From Ruegeria spongiae (GTDB taxonomy: Bacteria; Pseudomonadota; Alphaproteobacteria; Rhodobacterales; Rhodobacteraceae), in NCBI RefSeq assembly GCF_023502395.1, contig NZ_JAMFMB010000001.1:62001-126000 (forward strand): a DNA stretch of 64,000 nt. The letters are read 5' to 3'. How positions within the stretch are numbered: the first letter of the stretch is position 1; each line of letters begins with the position of its first letter. This document shows, one piece after another, positions 17,539-25,869 of this stretch. A program made the translations under genes and the position numbers. The notes under the pieces were generated by a model. That model saw nothing but the letters and a program-made list of their open reading frames with translations. It had not been told where the DNA came from and made no database searches.

Positions 17539-18033
17539 TCAGGCGGCCAGTTCTGCGGCCTCGACGATGCCCTTGTAGGTGTTCAGGGTCAGGCCGACCT
17601 CGAAAGCCCGGAAACACAGCTCATCCGAGGGCGGATGGCCGGTCTTGCGCAGGCATCCCGCCAGATCGTGCAGACAATCATGGCGCGCGATGATTTCAAG
17701 CGGAGTCAGGAATTGCTCGGCGCGCGATATGTCCGACATATCGGCCTGAAGCAGTTCAAGCAGGCTGGCCAGCGCAGGGGTGCGCCGGTGCTGCAGCAAT
17801 TCGTTCAAAACGATCACCTGCTCCTCGCGCGCCAGCGCCTTCATCGACAAGACCGCCTGGACAACGCGATAGGTCCGTGCATCCGTGCGCATCTCGGCCA
17901 GTGCCTGTTCCGCGCGTGCGGCTCTGCCAGTGTCGCGGGGCTGCTCGGAGAGCACATCAGAGGGGTCGAGCATCGGATGTGGCTGCGGTGCGGGCCGAAG
18001 CCGTCTATCGGATAGATGTTCTGAATGTTTCAT
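17539..18033 (-). CDS. hypothetical helical protein
   Basis: A 164-residue protein I do not recognise. The first 45 residues are polar and probably disordered; the rest is helical, with ARTYRVVQAVLSMKALAREE and ALASLLELLQADMSDI looking like regular amphipathic helices. No signal peptide, no membrane segment, no catalytic motif. Codon usage matches its neighbours and its stop is 31 bases from the end of the convergent kinase gene. The 3' end could mark a stand-alone protein of unknown role. Confidence 0.6.
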   Translation of the reverse strand: MKHSEHLSDRRLRPAPQPHPMLDPSDVLSEQPRDTGRAARAEQALAEMRTDARTYRVVQAVLSMKALAREEQVIVLNELLQHRRTPALASLLELLQADMSDISRAEQFLTPLEIIARHDCLHDLAGCLRKTGHPPSDELCFRAFEVGLTLNTYKGIVEAAELAA

Positions 18034-18210
18034 TCTCTGGCCCCGCTTGCCGCCCCTGCGTGCTCAAATGAGTATGCAGCACGCCGGATAATTGAGAAAA
18101 TTAAACAATTTCGGACAGCCCGGTCTGCGGATTCTTGCCGATGCCTGTAACATGCGGGTGAGGTCAGGTGTGGCCGGGCGTTGCAATCGGTGTCGTGCGG
18201 GGAAAGTGTT

Positions 18211-18286
18211 TGGTAGGCCCGGAGGGATTTGAACCCCCAACCAAAGCGTTATGAGCGCTCTGCTCTAACCGTTGAGCTACAGGCCC
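18211..18286 (-). tRNA. tRNA with CAU anticodon, probably tRNA-Ile2 (lysidine type)
   Basis: A complete 76-base tRNA on the minus strand with encoded CCA (18211-18213). The loop CTCATAA gives anticodon CAT, which is either elongator Met or Ile2 modified by TilS. The acceptor stem has C4-G69 and C5-G68 pairs, which are recognition features of E. coli tRNA-Ile2, and the anticodon stem is GAGCG/CGCTT. I favour Ile2 over Met. The first pair is G1-U72, an unusual end for an elongator tRNA. Confidence 0.9.
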
Positions 18287-18391
18287 GCCTGAGGCCATGC
18301 CTAGCAGGATCGCGGGTCGCGTCAAGCCTGACCGTTGCATGCGCGCGCGCAATGGACTAACCCGCGCGCAGGCAATGACGAGGACGCGATC

Positions 18392-19438
18392 ATGACGGCG
18401 GGCAAGAACGGCATCACCTATGCGGATGCGGGCGTGGATATCGATGCGGGCAACGCTCTGGTCGACAGGATCAAGCCGGCGGCCAAACGCACCAATCGCC
18501 CCGGCGTGATGAGCGGGCTGGGGGGCTTCGGCGCGCTGTTTGACCTCAAGGCGGCGGGCTATGACGACCCGGTTCTGGTGGCCGCAACCGATGGGGTGGG
18601 CACCAAGCTGCGCATCGCCATTGATACCGGTCTGGTGGATGGCGTCGGCATCGATCTGGTCGCCATGTGCGTCAACGATCTGGTCTGTCAGGGTGCCGAG
18701 CCGCTGTTTTTCCTAGACTATTTCGCCACCGGCAAGCTGGAAACCGAACAGGCAGCGCGCATCATCGAAGGCATCGCGACCGGCTGCGAACGCTCCGGCT
18801 GCGCGTTGATCGGGGGCGAAACCGCCGAGATGCCCGGCATGTATCCCGCAGGTGATTTCGATCTGGCGGGCTTTTCCGTCGGTGCGATGGAGCGTGGTAC
18901 CGCGCTGCCCGAAGGCGTGCAGGAGGGCGATGTGCTGCTGGGCCTCGCCTCGGACGGGGTGCATTCCAACGGTTATTCGCTGGTGCGGCGGCTGGTCGAG
19001 ATGTCCGGCCTCGATTGGGAGGCCGATTGCCCCTGGGCTGACGGCTCGTTGGGGGCCGCGCTGCTGGCTCCGACGCGGCTTTACGTGCGGCAGGTGCTGG
19101 CGGCGATCCGCGCTGGTGGCGTGCATGCGCTGGCCCATATCACCGGCGGCGGTCTGACCGAGAACCTGCCGCGTGTGCTGCCCGAAGGTATGGGCGGAGC
19201 GATTGACCTCGGCGCTTGGGAACTGCCCCCGGTCTTCGGCTGGATGGCGCAGACGGGCGGGATCTCCGAGGCGGAAATGCTCAAGACCTTCAATTGCGGC
19301 ATCGGCATGGTTGTGGCCTGCGCCGCAGATCGCGCCGAGGCCATTGCCGAATTGCTGCGCGAACAGGGCGAAAGCGTCACCGTTCTGGGTCATGTGACCG
19401 GTGAAAGTGGGATCGCCTATTCGGGCAAGCTGCTGTGA
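18392..19438 (+). CDS. purM: phosphoribosylformylglycinamidine cyclo-ligase (AIR synthetase)
   Basis: Closes the imidazole ring to aminoimidazole ribonucleotide, the fifth step of purine synthesis. 348 residues, start at ATG 18392 ([20 protein letters not shown]). Conserved family segments are [64 protein letters not shown] and [16 protein letters not shown]. Its TGA overlaps the purN GTG start by four bases, giving translational coupling. The promoter is probably between the tRNA and purM. Confidence 0.98.
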   Translation: MTAGKNGITYADAGVDIDAGNALVDRIKPAAKRTNRPGVMSGLGGFGALFDLKAAGYDDPVLVAATDGVGTKLRIAIDTGLVDGVGIDLVAMCVNDLVCQGAEPLFFLDYFATGKLETEQAARIIEGIATGCERSGCALIGGETAEMPGMYPAGDFDLAGFSVGAMERGTALPEGVQEGDVLLGLASDGVHSNGYSLVRRLVEMSGLDWEADCPWADGSLGAALLAPTRLYVRQVLAAIRAGGVHALAHITGGGLTENLPRVLPEGMGGAIDLGAWELPPVFGWMAQTGGISEAEMLKTFNCGIGMVVACAADRAEAIAELLREQGESVTVLGHVTGESGIAYSGKLL

Positions 19439-20031
19439 GCACCAAACGGGTCGCGATCCTGATCTCGGGCGGCGGGTCGAACATGCTGACACTGCTCGAC
19501 AGCATGACCGGCGATCACCCAGGCCGACCCTGTCTGGTTCTGTCCAACGATCCACAGGCGGGCGGGCTGGCAAAGGCCGCGGCGCGCGGCGTGCCGGTGG
19601 CCCATGTCGATCACCGACCTTTCAAAGGCGACCGCGCTGCGTTCGAGGCGGCGCTGATTGAGCCGCTGCAGGAGCACAAGCCCGACATTGTCTGTCTGGC
19701 CGGCTTCATGCGGGTGCTGACCGGAGATTTCGTTGCCCGCTTCGAAGGGCGGATGCTGAACATTCACCCGTCACTTCTGCCCAAATACAAGGGCCTGCAC
19801 ACCCATTCCCGCGCGCTTGCGGCAGGCGAGCGCGCGCATGGCTGCACCGTGCATGAGGTCACCGCCGCGCTGGATGACGGCCCCATTCTGGGACAGGCGC
19901 AGGTGCCGGTCGAGCCCGGCGATACGCCCGAGACGCTGGCGGCGCGGGTTCTGGTGCAGGAACACCGCCTCTACCCGGCGGTGCTGCGTCGCTATGCGGG
20001 CGGCGACCGCAGCCCGGTTCTGCTGGGCTGA
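19435..20031 (+). CDS. purN: phosphoribosylglycinamide formyltransferase
   Basis: Transfers a formyl group from 10-formyltetrahydrofolate to GAR, third step of purine synthesis. 198 residues starting at GTG 19435 inside the end of purM. The GAR-binding loop SGGGSNM, the conserved LAGFMRVL segment, and the catalytic Asn-His-Asp set (NIHPS and the Asp in LDDGPILGQ) are all present. The start codon overlap (GTGA) with purM supports a purMN operon as in many proteobacteria. Confidence 0.97.
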   Translation: MSTKRVAILISGGGSNMLTLLDSMTGDHPGRPCLVLSNDPQAGGLAKAAARGVPVAHVDHRPFKGDRAAFEAALIEPLQEHKPDIVCLAGFMRVLTGDFVARFEGRMLNIHPSLLPKYKGLHTHSRALAAGERAHGCTVHEVTAALDDGPILGQAQVPVEPGDTPETLAARVLVQEHRLYPAVLRRYAGGDRSPVLLG

Positions 20032-20060
20032 CCGCCTGAAAACCACCGTTACGCGAACAA

Positions 20061-20089
20061 TTGCAGTCGGGCCGTGTTCTGCGTATGCT
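20061..20089 (+). promoter_or_regulatory. sigma-70-type promoter of rnd
   Basis: TTGCAG (20061-20066), a 17-base spacer, and TATGCT (20084-20089). Expected start of transcription is near 20096, immediately before a perfect palindrome. The gene for RNase D begins 71 bases further on. Confidence 0.5.
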
Positions 20090-20099
20090 TAGCCTTGGG

Positions 20100-20117
20100 G
20101 TTCCGGCATGCCGGAAC
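20100..20117. repeat. 18-bp perfect palindrome at the rnd transcription start
   Basis: GTTCCGGCA followed directly by TGCCGGAAC: nine-base arms with no spacer. As DNA it could be an operator; as RNA it would form a hairpin at the extreme 5' end of the rnd message. It includes a GTTC...GAAC pair, but the spacing does not fit the LexA direct-repeat box. Confidence 0.6.
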
Positions 20118-20160
20118 AGGGGCGAGTGCGACAACAAGAAGAACAGGGCATCCGAGCCGA

Positions 20161-21318
20161 ATGAAAACACTGACAACGACCCAAGAGCTGGCCGCCTTCT
20201 GCACCGCTGCCGCCCAACATCCCTATGTGACCATAGACACCGAATTCATGCGCGAGCGGACCTATTATTCGCGCCTGTGTCTGGTGCAGATGGCCTTTCC
20301 CGGTGAGGGTGACGACAATGCCGTGCTGGTCGATCCGATGGCGGACGGCATGTCGCTTGAGCCGCTCTACGACCTCTTCCGCAACGAGGACGTGGTCAAG
20401 GTCTTTCACGCCGCGCGCCAGGATCTGGAGATTTTCTGGATCAACGCGCAGGTCTTTCCCAAGCCGCTTTTTGACACCCAGGTCGCGGCGATGGTCTGCG
20501 GCTTTGGCGATCAGGTGGGGTATGAGACGCTGGTGCGCAAGATCGCAAAAGAAGGCGTCGACAAATCCTCGCGCTTTACCGACTGGTCGCGCCGCCCGCT
20601 GAGCGAAGCGCAAAAGACCTATGCGCTGGCGGATGTGACCCATCTGCGGTTGATCTACGAATTTCTGGCGGCAGAGCTTGAGAAATCCGGGCGCAGCCAT
20701 TGGGTGACCGAAGAACTGCAGGTTTTGACCGATCCCGCCACCTATCTGGTGCAGCCCGATCAGGCCTGGCAGCGGGTCAAGACGCGCACCAATTCCGGCA
20801 AGTTCCTGGCGGTGGTGCGGGAGTTGGCCAAGTTTCGCGAAACCCACGCCCAGACCAACGACGTGCCGCGCAACCGGGTGTTCAAGGATGACGCCCTGAT
20901 CGAGCTGGCCTCGACCAAGCCGCGCAATCCGGCGGATCTGGGCGGGTCGCGCCTGCTGCTGCGCGAGGCGCGCAAGGGGCCGATTGCCGATGGGATCCTG
21001 GCTGCCGTAAAGCGCGGTGTGAACTGTCCGCCCGATGAGATGCCGAAACCCGACCGCAGCCGCGACAAGCTGCAGGTGAACCCGGCGCTGGCCGATCTGC
21101 TGCGGGTGCTGTTGAAGGCCAAGACCGAAAGCGCGGGCGTCGCCGCCAAGCTGATCGCGCCCAGTGCCGATCTCGACCAGATCGCGGCGGGCGAGCGCGA
21201 CGTGCCGGCCTTGTCCGGCTGGCGCTATGAGGTCTTCGGTGAAGATGCGCTGCGGCTGTGCGACGGCCAGATAGCCCTTTCCGCCAAAGGCCAGAGTGTC
21301 AGGGTCGTCGCGCTCTGA
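20161..21318 (+). CDS. rnd: ribonuclease D
   Basis: A 3'-5' exoribonuclease that trims tRNA and other stable RNA precursors. 385 residues, start ATG 20161. The DEDD exonuclease domain shows Exo I in TIDTEFMRERTYY (Asp26, Glu28), Exo II in FHAARQDLEIF, and Exo III in YALADVTHLRLIYEFL. One helicase-RNase D C-terminal (HRDC) domain follows at about 210-290 (FLAVVRELAKFRETHA, FKDDALIELA). The tail of about 90 residues (PSADLDQIAAGER and on) is a partial second HRDC-like region. Its ribosome site is weak, so expression may be low or controlled by the 5' hairpin. Confidence 0.95.
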   Translation: MKTLTTTQELAAFCTAAAQHPYVTIDTEFMRERTYYSRLCLVQMAFPGEGDDNAVLVDPMADGMSLEPLYDLFRNEDVVKVFHAARQDLEIFWINAQVFPKPLFDTQVAAMVCGFGDQVGYETLVRKIAKEGVDKSSRFTDWSRRPLSEAQKTYALADVTHLRLIYEFLAAELEKSGRSHWVTEELQVLTDPATYLVQPDQAWQRVKTRTNSGKFLAVVRELAKFRETHAQTNDVPRNRVFKDDALIELASTKPRNPADLGGSRLLLREARKGPIADGILAAVKRGVNCPPDEMPKPDRSRDKLQVNPALADLLRVLLKAKTESAGVAAKLIAPSADLDQIAAGERDVPALSGWRYEVFGEDALRLCDGQIALSAKGQSVRVVAL

Positions 21319-21336
21319 TCTGAACACAGAAGACGT

Positions 21337-21864
21337 TTAACGGCGGCGCGATTCCAACGCGTTGCGCTCCGATGTCACCCGGATCAGGCGGATACCCTCA
21401 AGCGTCTCGTGCGAGACGGTGACCGCATCGTGGATGGTGCGCGAGTCTTCGTCGCCCTGCGGCGTTGCATCCGTCGGATAGACCACGCGGAACGTATAGC
21501 TGAGCACGCCGTTCTTGGTGTTCTCCTCGGACCTGTCACGGCGCAGAACCGCGTCGAACGCGCCTTGGCGCTGCGCCACACCGGTGGCGTAGATGATCGC
21601 GCCGGCATTGGTCTTTTCGACCCGCATTGCAGTCAGTTTGGATATCGGCACAGAACCATCCACCGGTTCGGGCCGGGAGAAGATGCCTTTGCTGGTCTCT
21701 TCCGGCGGCAACAGCGGGTTGACGGTGCCGTCGCTATCCACATTGACCGCCGCGGGCTCTGACTTGTTGAACCAGTTCGATGGGTTCACGCGCGAGTCGC
21801 GCCATGAACTGCACGCACCCAGCGTCAGTGATCCGATCAGAAGAACCGTCAATGAAACCCGCAT
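21337..21864 (-). CDS. lipoprotein of unknown function
   Basis: Start taken at ATG 21864; a TTG two codons earlier is possible. About 175 residues. The signal sequence MRVSLTVLLIGSLTLGAC ends in a lipobox (LGAC, Cys18), so it is lipidated and probably faces the periplasm. The body has a proline-rich linker and a C-terminal domain with SKLTAMRVEKTNAGAIIYA and GVLSYTFRVVYPTD, rich in beta strands. It resembles small Rhodobacterales lipoproteins without assigned role; a relation to DUF3576 came to mind but I cannot support it. Confidence 0.75.
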   Translation of the reverse strand: MRVSLTVLLIGSLTLGACSSWRDSRVNPSNWFNKSEPAAVNVDSDGTVNPLLPPEETSKGIFSRPEPVDGSVPISKLTAMRVEKTNAGAIIYATGVAQRQGAFDAVLRRDRSEENTKNGVLSYTFRVVYPTDATPQGDEDSRTIHDAVTVSHETLEGIRLIRVTSERNALESRRR

Positions 21865-22006
21865 CTGCAACCGCCCCGGTCAATTCGTCTTGCCTAGAAA
21901 CCGGTTAGCCTATCCGGCGGCGCTTGAAAACCCATCGCGGGTCTGGACAGGCGGGCAGGGCGCGCTTAGGTGACGGGTGTGACCTGCCAGATGACGGAGC
22001 ATGCCA

Positions 22007-22417
22007 ATGGCCAGCCCAGCCTTCGAAGACATTGTCGAGGATTTCGAGTTTCTCGACGACTGGGAAGACCGCTATCGCCATGTGATCGAACAGGGCAAAG
22101 CGATGGCGCCGTTGAATGACGCGCTGAAAGTGCCCGCCACTAAGGTGCATGGCTGTGCCAGTCAGGTCTGGCTGCATCCGATGATCGAGAACGGGGTGTT
22201 CCGGTTCGACGGCGACAGCGACGCGCTGATCGTGCGCGGCCTGATCGCGGTTCTGCGCGCGCTTTACAACGGTTCGCCGGTGGCCGAAGTGCCCGGAATC
22301 GACGCGCGGGCCGAGTTGGAGCGGCTGGGTCTGAACGACCATCTGTCGGCCCAGCGCTCGAACGGGTTGCGCTCGATGATTGATCGTATCCGCGACGTGG
22401 CATCCGAGCACGCTTGA
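22007..22417 (+). CDS. sufE: SufE-type cysteine desulfuration protein
   Basis: Accepts the sulfane sulfur from SufS and passes it to the SufBCD scaffold during iron-sulfur cluster assembly. 136 residues; start at ATG 22007, seven bases after GGAG, in preference to ATG 22001, which is too close. The active cysteine is in VHGCASQVWLHP (Cys50). The DWEDRYRHVIEQG start and LSAQRSNGLRSMIDRIR end match the family. No other suf gene is next to it. Confidence 0.95.
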   Translation: MASPAFEDIVEDFEFLDDWEDRYRHVIEQGKAMAPLNDALKVPATKVHGCASQVWLHPMIENGVFRFDGDSDALIVRGLIAVLRALYNGSPVAEVPGIDARAELERLGLNDHLSAQRSNGLRSMIDRIRDVASEHA

Positions 22418-22429
22418 TCAGGTCGTGCA

Positions 22430-22456
22430 GGCGAGCGGCTGGTCCTCGCGCTCGCC
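22430..22456. terminator. hairpin between sufE and the DUF1638 gene
   Basis: GGCGAGCG (22430-22437) pairs perfectly with CGCTCGCC (22449-22456) around an 11-base loop. It sits between convergent genes and could end either transcript, but there is only a short T-run on the plus side (ATTTT at 22462-22466). Confidence 0.4.
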
Positions 22457-22483
22457 GTGGCATTTTCAGTCGGATGAAGACGA

Positions 22484-23122
22484 CTACTCCTGCGCCAGGG
22501 TGCCAAGCGCGGTTTTCAGATCGCCATAGCCGGTGAACCGGCGTTCGAATTCAAGGCCCATGCGGTCGGCGCAGGCGCGGGCCTTTTCGGTGAGGGCCGG
22601 GTCGTCGATCTGGGCCTGATAGACCAGCTTGGTGTAATTGCCGAAATACATGTCGCGCAGTTCGGGGTGGCGGTCTAGCCCCATGGGCTTCCAGATGAAG
22701 GCGTCGAATTGGCGCACCAGAAAATCGGTCAGGTAGAAGGCGGTGAACTCGTCTTCGGCAAGCTCGGCAAAGCGGTCGTTGCCTTCGAAGAAGGAATAGC
22801 AATGCGGCCCTGCGACCATCTGGACACCCAGCCGGTCGCAGAGCGATTGCAACAGGCCCCCGGTGCCACAATCGGCATAGACCACGAAAATGTCGTCATA
22901 ATCGTCGCGGTTTTTCAGCACCGTGTCTTCGACGGCCTGCGGGATCTTCTCAGGGTGGAGATGATAGATCGCGGGCAGGCAGGTCAGGGTCATATGCGAC
23001 CAGCCATTGGCCTTGATCAGGGCCAGAATCTCGCGCGCCAGCGCACCGCAGGCGATGAGCAGAATCCGGCCCTCGCCGCGCGCTTGCAGGCCTTTCTGGG
23101 TCAGTTCCGTATCACTGATCAT
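22484..23122 (-). CDS. DUF1638-family protein, last gene of a corrinoid operon
   Basis: A 212-residue soluble protein; start at ATG 23122 with GGGGGAA upstream. It opens RILLIACGALAREILALIKA with a cysteine-glycine turn, then YADCGTGGLL and AGPHCYSFFEG, giving three conserved-looking cysteines (about 26, 86 and 108) that could bind a metal or corrinoid. The family DUF1638 is found near methylamine and corrinoid methyltransferase genes in bacteria and archaea. The gene follows the corrinoid protein and a 24-residue peptide on the same strand. Biochemical role unknown. Confidence 0.8.
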   Translation of the reverse strand: MISDTELTQKGLQARGEGRILLIACGALAREILALIKANGWSHMTLTCLPAIYHLHPEKIPQAVEDTVLKNRDDYDDIFVVYADCGTGGLLQSLCDRLGVQMVAGPHCYSFFEGNDRFAELAEDEFTAFYLTDFLVRQFDAFIWKPMGLDRHPELRDMYFGNYTKLVYQAQIDDPALTEKARACADRMGLEFERRFTGYGDLKTALGTLAQE

Positions 23123-23147
23123 GGCTGGTTCCCCCGGTATTGCGGGC

Positions 23148-23222
23148 TCAGGCCCCAACCCAGACCGTCAGGCCAATCGCAACAACAGCGGCGAGCAGGA
23201 TAATTACGACGTTCGGTTGCAT
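23148..23222 (-). CDS. 24-residue single-span membrane peptide in the corrinoid operon
   Basis: A short ORF too small for routine calling: MQPNVVIILLAA followed by VVAIGLTVWVGA and TGA. Nearly all of it is one hydrophobic segment, enough to cross the membrane once. AAAGGAG is eight bases before the ATG at 23222 (two codons inside a possible earlier ATG at 23228), an excellent ribosome site. It lies 99 bases after the corrinoid gene stop and 25 bases before the DUF1638 start, on the same strand. The perfect site and operon position support real translation; no function is known to me. Confidence 0.6.
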   Translation of the reverse strand: MQPNVVIILLAAVVAIGLTVWVGA

Positions 23223-23321
23223 GGTCATGTCTCCTTTGGGTTTATCTGGGGTTGGGTCGGGCAAAAGAAAAGGGCGGCGCCGATTGCGGCCCGCCCCGTT
23301 TCAGTGTTCGGAAACGTGCCG

Positions 23322-24020
23322 TCAGGCGGAGAGTTGATTGTGTTTGCGGCTGACGAAATCCTTGGCGGTTTCGACCGCCACGGCGGCATCGCGGCAATAG
23401 GCGTCGGCACCGATGGCCTTGCCGAATTCTTCGTTCAGCGGCGCGCCACCGACCAGCACGATATAGTCCTCACGAATGCCCTGTTCGACCAGCGTGTCGA
23501 TCACCACCTTCATGTAAGGCATTGTGGTGGTCAGAAGGGCGGACATCCCCAGAATGTCGGGCGCTTCTGTTTCCAGCGCCTCCAGATAGTTTTCGACCGG
23601 GTTGTTGATGCCCAGATCGACCACTTCGAAGCCCGCGCCCTCCATCATCATCGACACCAGGTTCTTGCCGATATCGTGAATGTCGCCCTTGACGGTACCG
23701 ATCACCATCTTGCCGACGCGCGGCGCGCCGGTTTCGGCCAGCAACGGTTTGAGGATGAACATGCCGCCCTTCATCGCATTGGCGGCCAGCAGCACCTCGG
23801 GCACAAAGAGGATACCGTCACGGAAATCGGCACCCACGATGGTCATCCCGCCGACCAGCGCCTTGGTCAGGATGTCATAGGGCATCCATTTGCGCTCCAG
23901 CAGAATGTTCACGCCCTCTTCGATCTCTTCCTTGAGACCGTCATAGAGGTCGTCGAACATCTGTTGCACAAGTTCTTCGTCGTCGAGTTCCGACAGGATG
24001 ATGTCATCTTCTTCCGACAT
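23322..24020 (-). CDS. corrinoid (cobalamin-binding) methyl carrier protein
   Basis: A 232-residue B12-binding protein of the MtaC/MttC/MtgC type. It carries a methyl group on cobalt between a substrate methyltransferase and a tetrahydrofolate methyltransferase. The N-terminal cap helix bundle (about 20-95) has the typical VPEVLLAANAMKGGM segment. The Rossmann-like domain has GDIHDIGKN (112-120) with His115 as the lower cobalt ligand, then GINNPVENYLEA, SALLTTTMPYM and LVGGAPLN, all standard. First gene of an operon with a small peptide and a DUF1638 protein. Its likely partner, the MttB-family gene, is 11 kb upstream and on the other strand. Confidence 0.95.
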   Translation of the reverse strand: MSEEDDIILSELDDEELVQQMFDDLYDGLKEEIEEGVNILLERKWMPYDILTKALVGGMTIVGADFRDGILFVPEVLLAANAMKGGMFILKPLLAETGAPRVGKMVIGTVKGDIHDIGKNLVSMMMEGAGFEVVDLGINNPVENYLEALETEAPDILGMSALLTTTMPYMKVVIDTLVEQGIREDYIVLVGGAPLNEEFGKAIGADAYCRDAAVAVETAKDFVSRKHNQLSA

Positions 24021-24203
24021 GCGCGCGATTCCTCGGTGTTACGGGTTTGTGACCCTAGGTTATTTCTTGCTTCTTTTTGCTCAAAAGGCCGCAAATGGAC
24101 TGCGTTAATTGCGACACTGGCGGCGCTACAACCGACCTATAGAGATGAATTCGAAATACTGAAAATGAGAAATTTGCAGGAAGATGATGTGTTTGTTGCG
24201 AAT

Positions 24204-24218
24204 GTTCCTCTTATGTTC
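24204..24218 (+). promoter_or_regulatory. LexA-type SOS box upstream of the radical SAM gene
   Basis: GTTC (24204-24207), seven bases, GTTC (24215-24218): an exact match to the alphaproteobacterial LexA direct-repeat box GTTC-N7-GTTC. It ends 12 bases before the ATG and overlaps the only -10-like sequence there (TATGTT, 24212-24217), which is where a repressor would act. Confidence 0.6.
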
Positions 24219-24230
24219 TAGTTTCGATGT

Positions 24231-25310
24231 ATGGATCAATCCGCCGACATATCCACACAGTGCAGGCCGGGACGGGGGGCTGTGTCCAATGCGTCGGGGC
24301 GGTTCGATCTGGCACGCGTTGAGGTCTGGGACGGGTGGGAGATTGCCGAAGAGGCCAGATTGCTGCGCACCGAATTGCGGATCGAACATGCGCGCAGCCT
24401 GATCACCTACAACCGTTCGCCGGACTTGCCCTTCGACCGGTCGATCAACCCTTACCGAGGGTGCGAGCATGGGTGCGTATATTGTTTTGCCCGTCCGACA
24501 CACGCCTATCTCGGCCTGTCGCCGGGGTTGGATTTCGAGAGCGTTCTGGTCGCCCGGCCCAATGCCGCGGATGTGTTGCGGCGGGAATTGTCAGCTCGGC
24601 GGTATAAGGTCGCGACCATCGCGATCGGCACCAATACCGACCCGTATCAGCCGGTCGAACGCGATCACGGTATTGCGCGCGCCTGCCTGGAAGCGCTGGC
24701 AGACTTCAACCACCCGGTTGCGATTGTCACCAAAGGTGCGCTGATCGAGCGGGACCTGGACATTCTGGCACCGATGGCCGCCAAGGGGCTGGTGCGGGTC
24801 GGGATCTCTTTGACCACGCTGGACACCGACCTGTCGCGCCGGATGGAACCTCGGGCGCCGTCACCGGCGCGGCGGCTGAAAATGATCCGGCGGTTGGCCG
24901 AATCGGGCGTGCCGGTGCGGGTGATGACCTCGCCGCTTGTGCCAGGGTTGAGCGATCATGAGCTTGAGGCGCTGCTTGCGGCGGGGGCCGAGGCCGGGGC
25001 CACAACCGCAAGCTGGATCATGCTGCGCCTGCCGCGCGAGGTGTCGGACCTGTGGCAGGAATGGCTGGCCGAGCACTACCCGGATCGCGCTGCGCGGGTG
25101 ATGGCACGGCTGCGCGAGATGCACGGCGGCAAGGACTATGACGCGCGTTGGGGGCATCGGATGCAAGGGCAGGGACCGTATGCCGAGATGGTGGCACAAC
25201 GGTTCAAGACCGCCTGTCGCCGGTTGGGCCTGTCGCAAGAGGCCCCGCCGCTCAGAACCGATCTGTTTGCGGTGCCGCCACAGGCAGGAGATCAGCTTAG
25301 CCTGTTCTAA
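24231..25310 (+). CDS. PA0069-family radical SAM protein
   Basis: A 359-residue radical SAM protein related to spore photoproduct lyase. The 4Fe-4S motif is CEHGCVYC (Cys78, 82, 85) within YRGCEHGCVYCFARPTHAY. The family's N-terminal GRGAVSN...RF pattern is at about 14-25, and TIAIGTNTDPYQPVE and IVTKGALIERD are conserved barrel strands. The substrate is not known; kinship to a DNA-repair lyase and the LexA box make a DNA-damage role worth testing. Start ATG 24231 has no clear ribosome site, so a very short leader is possible. C-terminus is LSLF. Confidence 0.9.
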   Translation: MDQSADISTQCRPGRGAVSNASGRFDLARVEVWDGWEIAEEARLLRTELRIEHARSLITYNRSPDLPFDRSINPYRGCEHGCVYCFARPTHAYLGLSPGLDFESVLVARPNAADVLRRELSARRYKVATIAIGTNTDPYQPVERDHGIARACLEALADFNHPVAIVTKGALIERDLDILAPMAAKGLVRVGISLTTLDTDLSRRMEPRAPSPARRLKMIRRLAESGVPVRVMTSPLVPGLSDHELEALLAAGAEAGATTASWIMLRLPREVSDLWQEWLAEHYPDRAARVMARLREMHGGKDYDARWGHRMQGQGPYAEMVAQRFKTACRRLGLSQEAPPLRTDLFAVPPQAGDQLSLF

Positions 25311-25510
25311 CCGCGTGGATCGCAAAGGCAGACACAGGTCTGCCGGGAGGAACAGGCGATCTCCCTGAAAACGGGCTCAATCCGCTCGACGATTCAGCAG
25401 CCTGACCGGGCTGTACCTGACGGCGATTGGGCAGTATTGCCGATGGAAGCCCACAACGATCCGGGCGACCCCCGCCACTCAAGATTCACCTTGCCAAACA
25501 GAGACCGGAT

Positions 25511-25741
25511 ATGACGTCAGCAGACCTCGGGTTCACCTATCAACGGCTCAAAGGCGGCGACGTCAGGATCGCCCATCATGGCAGGCCCGCAACAACGCTG
25601 CGCGGGGACAAGGCCGAGTGGTTTCTGGAGGATATGGAGACCCTGAACTTCAATTCCCAGCAGCAGGAGATGGCCCGGATCACCGGCAATTATCGCCGGG
25701 GCAACGAGCGTCAGGCGAAATCACACCCTCGGAACCGATAG
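25511..25741 (+). CDS. small conserved hypothetical protein
   Basis: A 76-residue soluble protein: MTSADLGFTYQRLKGGDVRI, then HHGRPATTLRGDKAEWFLED, ending ITGNYRRGNERQAKSHPRNR. The mix of a short beta hairpin and a basic tail, with conserved-looking HHGRPA..LRG and GNY.RGNER segments, makes me think it is a real family found in Rhodobacterales, but I cannot name it. Start chosen at ATG 25511, which begins the folded part. The 200 bases before it hold only a 7-bp hairpin (25327-25344). Confidence 0.65.
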   Translation: MTSADLGFTYQRLKGGDVRIAHHGRPATTLRGDKAEWFLEDMETLNFNSQQQEMARITGNYRRGNERQAKSHPRNR

Positions 25742-25869
25742 CGTGTTTTGACAAGGGGTGCGGGCAGAGAAACACCGGAGCCCGCCGCGAGAAAAATACC
25801 ATACTGGACGGTGTCGCCGCTGAATGCTGCGATGCCGGGGTTTTCCAACCCCAGGAGTTTCCAGCATGG

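Noticed and set aside
20089-21327. Minus-strand frame of 412 residues over rnd
   Set aside because: Antisense to a gene with intact DEDD exonuclease motifs; no coding signature.
25327-25344. Hairpin GGCAGAC/GTCTGCC after the radical SAM gene as a terminator
   Set aside because: There is no T-run after the stem; listed only as a structure in the neighbouring gene entry.
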